Source: Flectobacillus sp. (GTDB taxonomy: Bacteria > Bacteroidota > Bacteroidia > Cytophagales > Spirosomataceae). From it: 12,233 bases of DNA. Location of the stretch: NCBI GenBank assembly GCA_029865665.1, contig JARXAV010000230.1, forward strand, positions 1-12,233, in the 5' to 3' direction. The notes under the pieces were generated by a model. That model ran no database searches. It was not told the origin of the DNA and was given only the letters and a program-made list of their open reading frames with translations. Both the position numbers and the translations under genes were made by a program. Below are positions 7,311 through 12,233 of the stretch, one piece after another; the stretch's first letter is position 1; each line of letters begins with the position of its first letter.

Positions 7311-8254
7311 TGAAGTATTATTTCCTTTCACTAGTTTTTATCTCCATGCTCACTTCTTGCAATAACAAGGCTGTAAAAGAGCAACAGGACATAGCCAATG
7401 CCAAGCAAGTTATTGCCATTAATCACATCGTAGGCATTGGGAAAATAAGTCCAGAAAATGATATTATTCAATTGTCATCGCCAGTAAATGGCATTGTTCA
7501 GACAATCTATAAAAAGGAGAATGACCTTGTAAGGATTGGCACTTCTATTTTAGCATTAAATCATGATTTGGAAGATGCCAAATTAGGACAATTGACCAAC
7601 GAAGTAACTACACAAGCTAGGCAAATCAAAGTGGATGCGGCAAGTGTAGAAGAATTTGAGGCAAAAGTGAGTAATGCAAAACTGGAGTTGCAACGTTTGC
7701 AAAATTTACTGTTAAAAGGGGCAGAAACTGCACAAACAATAGACGACGCAAGCACCGATTTAAAAACCTTGAATGCCAATTTAAAAAGATTAGAAGCCAA
7801 TGTAGCTGTTTCTAAAAGCAGATTACAAGAAACAAAAGCAGCCCTAAAAGTAGCTCAAGTCGAACGACAACAAAAGATTATCAAATCCCCCATCAATGGA
7901 AGGATATTAGAATTAACCGCTTTAGTAGGTAGTTCTGTGTCCATCCAACAGTCATTTGCCCAGATTAGTCCCGAGGGTAAAACAATTGCTATTTGCGAAA
8001 TAGATGAATTGAATGCTGGAAAGATAGTTGTTGGGCAAAAAGGTTGGATTAGAAAGGTTGGTTCTCCCGATACCCTATCAACGGGTGTAATTTACTTTGC
8101 TTCCTCTTTTCTAAAAAAGAAATCCTTGTTTACCGACCAATCAGGCGAAAAAGAAGATAGGCGAGTGAGAACCATCAAAATGATGCTTGACCATCCCGAT
8201 AAATTATTACTGAATGAAAGAGTTGAATGTGTGATAGTCATTTCAGAAAAGTAA
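7310..8254 (+). CDS. HlyD/DevB-type periplasmic adaptor (membrane fusion) lipoprotein
   Basis: A 314-residue protein with a lipoprotein signal (residues 1-17, LTSC with Cys17), so it is probably lipid-anchored. The first lipoyl half is at about 50-85 (SSPVNGIVQTIYKKENDLV), a long alpha-helical coiled coil at about 90-188, the second lipoyl half at 190-220 (KIIKSPINGRILELTALVGSSV, in two parts), and a beta-barrel and membrane-proximal part at 225-312. This is the full order for a tripartite-exporter adaptor, at the short end of the family. The lone coiled-coil pair fits docking to a TolC-type channel such as the one encoded at 9586-10989. It should link the permease to that channel across the periplasm. 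The start codon lies immediately at a direct repeat and has no clear Shine-Dalgarno sequence, which is usual in Bacteroidetes. Confidence 0.88.
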   Translation: MKYYFLSLVFISMLTSCNNKAVKEQQDIANAKQVIAINHIVGIGKISPENDIIQLSSPVNGIVQTIYKKENDLVRIGTSILALNHDLEDAKLGQLTNEVTTQARQIKVDAASVEEFEAKVSNAKLELQRLQNLLLKGAETAQTIDDASTDLKTLNANLKRLEANVAVSKSRLQETKAALKVAQVERQQKIIKSPINGRILELTALVGSSVSIQQSFAQISPEGKTIAICEIDELNAGKIVVGQKGWIRKVGSPDTLSTGVIYFASSFLKKKSLFTDQSGEKEDRRVRTIKMMLDHPDKLLLNERVECVIVISEK

Positions 8255-8255
8255 T

Positions 8256-8276
8256 GGGACAAAGTACGTTTGTCTC
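8256..8276 (+). repeat. Hairpin directly after the adaptor stop codon
   Basis: GGGACAAA (8256-8263) pairs with TTTGTCTC (8269-8276) around GTACG, with one G-U pair in RNA. It starts two bases after the stop and is not followed by a T-run, so it looks like an mRNA stabilising or processing stem rather than a terminator. It begins the 159-base gap before the permease gene, in which I see nothing else. Confidence 0.45.
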
Positions 8277-8413
8277 AATAATTCCTTATACTTATTAAGA
8301 CACATTTGTTTAAAAAAGCATAAGTAATTGATTGACAAATTTTACAAAACTATGTTTTCTATATTCCTATGTGGTTAACGATGTCGGAGTACTTAATCTA
8401 AAAAAATGAAATC

Positions 8414-9541
8414 ATGTTAACGATTGCGTGGAAGTTCATAAAATTCGACAAAGCTAAAAGCATTGGAATCATTGTTGGGATACTGATCAGTACCTTTTTA
8501 ATTGGACAACAGTTAGGCGTTTTCTTCTTCCTATCGGGTCTTATGGGAGCATTAGCCACGGATGTAGAAGCTGATATTTGGGTAGTAGATAGCAAAACAG
8601 ACGATGTTAACCAATTGGGAAGATTGGATATAAGAAACCTAAGAGCCGTGCAGGGCATCAACGGTATTAAGGAAGCGTTTCCCTTAATTATAGCGGGAGC
8701 TTCTTGTAATTTTGAGAATGGTTCAAGTGGTGCTGTCACGTTATTGGGAGTCGATGAAAATCATTTTAGTGCCTTGGTTAGTAAAGATAAGATTATGGCG
8801 GGTAACATAGCCGATTTACAATTGGATGGAGCGGTGAGTGCAGAGTTTTTTGAAAAGAAAAATTTGGGCAATAACATTGACCTAAGAACCAATTTAGAAA
8901 TTAATGGTAAACGAGCTTTTTTCGTCTTACAAACAAAGGGTTTTCGAGGTTTTGGTGGCAGTTTTTGTGTAACAACTATTGAACGAGCAAGATTTTTTTC
9001 AAATCAACCAGCCACTTCTATCAGTGCCGTATTAGTGAATGTAGCAAACCCCAAAGAAATTGATAAGGTGGTAGCCAATATTAACAAAAACCTTTATGGT
9101 GTTCGTGCTTGGCCTGCTCAAAAACTGGCTTCTTCTTCGATAAAAAAAATCTTGGCAAGTAGTGGAATCGCTTTAAGCACAGGCACGCTTATCATTTTTG
9201 CATTAATTTCAGGTTTTTTCATAATCGGGTTGACCATGTATTCCTCTGCACTAGACCGTTTAAAAGATTATGGCACACTAAAAGCGATTGGAGCAAGTAA
9301 TACCTACATCAGCAAATTAATTCTAACACAAGCGATGTTATTTACTGTCGTAGGCTTTGTCGTAGGATTAGCCTTGTTAGAAGGTTTTAGAATTGGGGTG
9401 GCAAAATCAGGCTTAATCTTTTCATTCTCACCGCTGGTCTTATTTATAATGTTTGTTACCATTGGCTTGATTTCAGTGAGCGGAGCTTCTTTTGCCTTGA
9501 GCAGAATCAGAAGTGTAGAACCTGCGGCTGTGTTTAGATAA
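8414..9541 (+). CDS. FtsX-fold ABC permease (DevC-type)
   Basis: A 375-residue inner-membrane protein with the four-helix FtsX/MacB layout. Helix 1 is at 16-44, a large periplasmic domain at about 46-250, helices 2-4 at about 252-280, 303-323 and 333-360. The coupling region LKDYGTLKAIGAS (283-295) between helices 2 and 3 contacts the ATPase in this fold, and the C-terminus EPAAVFR is typical. The small size, and the WVVDSKTDDVNQ stretch after helix 1, resemble DevC of cyanobacterial DevBCA more than LolC/E or MacB. In this type-VII ABC fold, ATP hydrolysis moves the periplasmic domain to push substrate out through the adaptor and channel rather than carrying it across the inner membrane. The substrate is unknown. 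The leader is A-rich. The channel gene follows after 44 bases, suggesting co-transcription. Confidence 0.9.
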   Translation: MLTIAWKFIKFDKAKSIGIIVGILISTFLIGQQLGVFFFLSGLMGALATDVEADIWVVDSKTDDVNQLGRLDIRNLRAVQGINGIKEAFPLIIAGASCNFENGSSGAVTLLGVDENHFSALVSKDKIMAGNIADLQLDGAVSAEFFEKKNLGNNIDLRTNLEINGKRAFFVLQTKGFRGFGGSFCVTTIERARFFSNQPATSISAVLVNVANPKEIDKVVANINKNLYGVRAWPAQKLASSSIKKILASSGIALSTGTLIIFALISGFFIIGLTMYSSALDRLKDYGTLKAIGASNTYISKLILTQAMLFTVVGFVVGLALLEGFRIGVAKSGLIFSFSPLVLFIMFVTIGLISVSGASFALSRIRSVEPAAVFR

Positions 9542-9585
9542 TTGGTTGACGGAAATAGGTATTCATCCATAAAAACAAAATTACG

Positions 9586-10989
9586 ATGAAGAGAAAGGAT
9601 TGTTCAAAAGACATCTACCCAAAGCTTATACTAAAAGGGAGGAGGCTAAATAAGCTAATACCCATGATTATATCGCTCTTGATATGGTCTATAAACGCAA
9701 ATGCTCAAACTACCATTAGCTTATCGCAAGCCATTAAAAATGGACTAGCCAACAAAAAAAACATCACGGCAGGCAACTTAGAAATAGCTCTTAGTAAATT
9801 ACAAACCCAAGCCTTATCTCGAAAATATTGGCCACAAGTAGCGGTAGCCTATACCTATTTGTATAACCCCATTTTGCAAACGTCTATTTTGCCAATAGGC
9901 ATATTTAACCCCAGTTATCCTGCTGATGCAACCAAGAGCGTACAATTTGGTACCAAATGGACACAATCGCTTGGGCTTACTGCCACCCAAACCTTACTCG
10001 ATGTATCTATTCGAAGGCATATCAACGAAGCAAAATTACAAGAACGAATTACTGCTTTGGTTCAAGAACAATCAGCGAATGAATTGGCTTACAGCATCGC
10101 CCAAAAGTACATAGATAGTTATTTACAAGAGGCAAAAATCAAATCGTTAATTGCAGATACAAGCAGGACGTATATTAGCTATACGTTACTCAAAAATAAA
10201 TTTGACGAAAAGCGTTTACTAAAATCTGATTTGAATAAGTCGAAGGTAAATCATAATAATGCTATTCAATCATTAGCTGACGGAATTGCCCTATTGATTG
10301 AGGATAAAGTCTATCTGCTTTTTTTAACGGGACTGAGTGATATGGAAAAATGGGATTTTGAAATTGACTCCACTTTCTCGACCAACTATTTACCTATAAA
10401 ACCAATCAACTCGATAACCTTGAACCAATTGCCAGATTTGCAACAGCTAACGTTACAAAGCCAATTGACCGAATTACAAACACAATCGGAAAAAGCAAAA
10501 TACGTACCCACCGTTAATTTCAAAGGCTTTTTAGGAGCAAATCAATACACAAATACCTTCAACCCAGTGGCGGCTAATTCTTGGTTTGGCTTGAGTTATT
10601 GGGGTTTAGATGTAAAAGTGCCTTTACTGATTGGAGAAAGTCCACGCAATAAAATACAGCAACTTAAAGTACAGTCCAATCAATACAAGTTGCAAAAAGA
10701 GGATAAAAGTGCTCAATATCAGAAAGACCTATTTACGGCAAAATTGAGAATGGAGAAAATCCGAAATCAGTTAAAAACTCAAGAAGAAAACATCGTACTA
10801 AGCACAGAATCAATTACGATTTTTCAGGCTCGTGTGCAGGAAGGACAAGAGACAGCCTCAAACCTCAATTTAGAAGAAGCAACTCTTCAATTAATGAAAG
10901 CCGAATACGAAGCCAATAAAAAAGAATGGTGGATTTATTGGTTAGATTATTTAAAAGCCTCAGGCGAATTAAGCATTTTGTGGAAATGA
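9586..10989 (+). CDS. TolC-like outer-membrane efflux channel
   Basis: A 467-residue outer-membrane factor. The signal peptide is long (cut after NANA at residue 40), with a basic 26-residue lead and the core MIISLLIWSI. If translation instead began at the ATG at 9664, the signal would be short; the ATG at 9586 is kept because the frame is open and A-rich sequence precedes it. The mature protein has the two-fold TolC layout: LSQAIKNGLANKKNI at 46-60, helical pairs with ELAYSIAQKYIDSYL at 166-180, a second half starting near PDLQQL (283), a beta-strand region at 310-345 (FKGFLGANQYTN), and a final helix ending EANKKEWWIYWLDYLKASGELSILWK in two parts. It should trimerise and accept substrate from the adaptor. 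The adjacent terminator shows it is the last gene of the export locus. Confidence 0.88.
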   Translation: MKRKDCSKDIYPKLILKGRRLNKLIPMIISLLIWSINANAQTTISLSQAIKNGLANKKNITAGNLEIALSKLQTQALSRKYWPQVAVAYTYLYNPILQTSILPIGIFNPSYPADATKSVQFGTKWTQSLGLTATQTLLDVSIRRHINEAKLQERITALVQEQSANELAYSIAQKYIDSYLQEAKIKSLIADTSRTYISYTLLKNKFDEKRLLKSDLNKSKVNHNNAIQSLADGIALLIEDKVYLLFLTGLSDMEKWDFEIDSTFSTNYLPIKPINSITLNQLPDLQQLTLQSQLTELQTQSEKAKYVPTVNFKGFLGANQYTNTFNPVAANSWFGLSYWGLDVKVPLLIGESPRNKIQQLKVQSNQYKLQKEDKSAQYQKDLFTAKLRMEKIRNQLKTQEENIVLSTESITIFQARVQEGQETASNLNLEEATLQLMKAEYEANKKEWWIYWLDYLKASGELSILWK

Positions 10990-11033
10990 AACCGCTAATC
11001 AGGTTTACCGTCCGACTTAAAGATATTTAGAAG

Positions 11034-11057
11034 AGCAGGTTTTCGCCTGCTTTTTTT
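11034..11057 (+). terminator. Rho-independent terminator of the export locus
   Basis: AGCAGG (11034-11039) pairs with CCTGCT (11046-11051) around a six-base loop and is followed by an unbroken T-run to 11057 and more T after one G. It lies 45 bases after the channel gene stop. Confidence 0.85.
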
Positions 11058-11196
11058 GTTTTTTAGGATTTGGGATGTTCTTAACATAAATCCAACAAGA
11101 AAATAAGTAGCGGAAATTAAAAATAAGCTCGACTTGGGAATCTGTTGAAATGCTTTTACTTTTAGAAAAACATTAATTAATGACGGTTATATGCTC

Positions 11197-11205
11197 GTTG
11201 GCATC
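11197..11205 (+). other. GTTGGCATC core-like site before the SUKH gene
   Basis: GTTGGCATC is preceded by ACGGTTATATG and followed by AAAACGAC, 24 bases before the SUKH start codon. An inverse-like ATCCAAC lies at 11090-11096, about 100 bases upstream. The block recalls attC-like leaders seen before single accessory genes in Bacteroidetes, but no integrase is present here. Confidence 0.3.
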
Positions 11206-11229
11206 CATATTAAAACGACACTATAAGTA

Positions 11230-11925
11230 ATGGACAATCAGTTGGAAAGCATAAAAGGTAAACTTGAACAATTACGACAATTGGACACTAATTTGGAGAT
11301 TTTTGGTTCCGAAAAACATAGATACATTCTAAATCCACCTATTTCGACAGACACTTTAAAACAATTTGAAGCAAAGCATAAAATTACTTTACCAAGTGAA
11401 TATGTAGCTTTTTTGACCACTCTTGGAAATGGCCGAGCAGGACCTTTTTACGGACTTGAACCTTTTGAAAATGCTATTTTTGACGACTTGGACTTTAAAC
11501 GTGAGGACGGTTTGTTAAACCCAAGTAAACCTTTTTTACATACGGACGCTTGGAATATGGAATTTGAACCGACAGTTTCTGAGGACGAAAATGAAAAGGA
11601 ATATGATAGACAATATGAAGAATTTACAAACGTGTACTTTTACACGGAACAAACAAATGGTGTTATTGCAATATGTAATTATGGCTGTGGAATAACTTTA
11701 TATTTAGTAGTAAATGGACAAGAATATGGTAATATTTGGACAGACGATAGAGGAAATGATGGAGGAATTTATCCAACAATTCAACTTGGAGAAAAAGCAA
11801 AAATAAATTTTTTAGATTGGTACGAGTTATGGTTAGATCACTCAATTTTAGAAATTAAATTGAGCCTAAATAACCAAAGAAAACAAAACTTAATAACAGA
11901 AAATCCTTGGTGGAAAATTTGGTAA
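11230..11925 (+). CDS. SMI1/KNR4 (SUKH) family protein, probable immunity protein
   Basis: A 231-residue cytoplasmic protein with no signal peptide. The SUKH core spans about 38-200: the opening helix and LPSEYVAFLTTLGNGRAGPF (54-73), the GLEPF turn, the strand-rich centre (GVIAICNYGCGITLYLVV in 144-161), the NGQEYGNIWTDD hairpin and a final LDWYELWLD helix. In bacteria this superfamily largely supplies immunity proteins that bind and neutralise toxins of contact-dependent and polymorphic toxin systems; some members have other roles. No toxin gene lies beside it, so it may be an orphan immunity gene carried against neighbours' toxins, or its partner may be elsewhere. It is a stand-alone gene with its own GTTGGC-type leader and a boundary motif after its stop, and it looks acquired. 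Family assignment is good; toxin target unknown. Confidence 0.85.
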   Translation: MDNQLESIKGKLEQLRQLDTNLEIFGSEKHRYILNPPISTDTLKQFEAKHKITLPSEYVAFLTTLGNGRAGPFYGLEPFENAIFDDLDFKREDGLLNPSKPFLHTDAWNMEFEPTVSEDENEKEYDRQYEEFTNVYFYTEQTNGVIAICNYGCGITLYLVVNGQEYGNIWTDDRGNDGGIYPTIQLGEKAKINFLDWYELWLDHSILEIKLSLNNQRKQNLITENPWWKIW

Positions 11926-11941
11926 AAAAGAAGCAATACCC

Positions 11942-11962
11942 ACCAATAATTAAGTATTCGTG
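11942..11962 (+). repeat. Gene-end boundary motif, copy 2
   Basis: ACCAATAA at 11942-11949 and ATTCGTG at 11956-11962, 16 bases after the SUKH stop codon. It has the same two blocks and the same six-base spacing as at 1244-1264, and CAAGC follows a few bases later in both. The SnoaL remnant begins to show homology immediately after this motif. Confidence 0.4.
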
Positions 11963-12130
11963 GGACTGCAAGCCAAACTCAATTTCCATTTTGAACTTTA
12001 TGAAGTAACATCAGGTGTGAATTCAATCGCATTGTTCTATAAATCTGTAATGAACGAGAATGCTATTGACGTAATGTCTTTTGATGAACAATGCAAAGTA
12101 AACAAAATGGTTGCTCACTATACATACAAA
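11954..12130 (+). pseudogene. C-terminal half of an NTF2/SnoaL-like protein, 5' end missing
   Basis: A frame open from 11954 (after a TAA at 11951) encodes LNFHFELYEVTSGVNSIALF, then YKSVMNENAIDVMSFDEQCK and VNKMVAHYT. This is the second half of the SnoaL/NTF2-like fold: the FELYEV strand, the GVNSIAL strand, the DV.SFDE.CKV hairpin and the AHY ending. The first two helices and the helix-strand start of the domain are absent, and no normal start codon precedes the homology. The gene has therefore lost its 5' half, and the break coincides with the motif after the SUKH gene. It has no stop of its own and runs in frame into the next coding segment. Probably non-functional unless expressed as a fusion. 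Confidence 0.6.
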
Positions 12131-12233
12131 ATGATAGAAACGGACAAATTATCGCTATTTTTTAGCAACGAGTTTCCTTTTAATAAAGAGGGTTTAGAAG
12201 AATTTGTACATACTTTTGTTGTTAAATCATACA
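12131..12233 (+). CDS. Possible start of a Crp/Fnr-type regulator (3' partial)
   Basis: An ATG at 12131, preceded by the A-rich ACAAA, opens a frame that continues past the window end. The 34 residues seen, MIETDKLSLFFSNEFPFNKE and then GLEEFVHTFVVKSY, have the look of the N-terminal helices of Bacteroidetes Crp/Fnr-family proteins (hydrophobic helix, short P.(S/N)(E/K)E turn, then a helix leading into the cyclic-nucleotide-binding barrel). No diagnostic barrel or helix-turn-helix residue is in view, so this is a weak call. It is in frame with the SnoaL remnant, so the two could be read as one polypeptide. Confidence 0.3.
   Translation, partial: MIETDKLSLFFSNEFPFNKEGLEEFVHTFVVKSY

Noticed and set aside
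11090..11205. A true integron attC site before the SUKH gene
   Set aside because: ATCCAAC and GTTGGCAT are a possible R''/R' pair 100 bases apart, but no inner L''/L' pair is clear and no integrase is in the window, so only the sites are reported.

Overview
The window is AT-rich DNA that reads as a member of the Bacteroidetes, most likely Cytophagales. The clues are lipoprotein signals ending in Ser/Thr-Cys, A-rich leaders with little Shine-Dalgarno sequence, a large secreted protein with SdrD_B-type domains, and hairpin repeats of a style common between Bacteroidetes genes. The assignment rests on style and remembered families, not on a search.

Layout. (1) 1-1470 is accessory: the 3' end of an unrecognised gene, a TraB/TIKI-like lipoprotein gene, and a strong inverted repeat. 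(2) 1470-2012 (minus) is a decayed 3' end of a sodium:solute symporter gene, readable only by changing frame twice. (3) 2147-5602 (minus) encodes a 1151-residue secreted modular surface protein, followed by a terminator hairpin. (4) 5603-6277 is a 675-base stretch with no convincing gene. (5) 6278-10989 (plus) is a complete four-part export locus in the order ATPase, lipoprotein adaptor, FtsX-type permease, TolC-like outer-membrane channel, closed by a clear rho-independent terminator. It resembles cyanobacterial DevBCA plus TolC. The gap between ATPase and adaptor holds a 162-base element with 14-base perfect terminal inverted repeats and a 22-base imperfect direct repeat whose second copy ends on the adaptor start codon. 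(6) 11230-11925 is a SMI1/KNR4 (SUKH) family gene with no toxin beside it. (7) 11954-12233 is the C-terminal half of an NTF2/SnoaL-like protein that lacks its start and runs in frame, without a stop, into what may be the start of a Crp/Fnr-type regulator.

How it fits together. The exporter is the only coherent multi-gene system: the ATPase powers the permease, the adaptor bridges the periplasm, and the channel crosses the outer membrane. Its substrate cannot be read from the sequence. The flanks look like a turnover zone of single accessory genes. The TraB-like and SUKH genes are both followed by the same spaced motif (ACCAATAA, 6 bases, ATTCGTG), and the regions before them carry GTTRGC-type sequences. 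The SnoaL remnant begins exactly at one of these motifs. This suggests exchangeable single-gene cassettes, but no integrase is in the window and the motif evidence is short.
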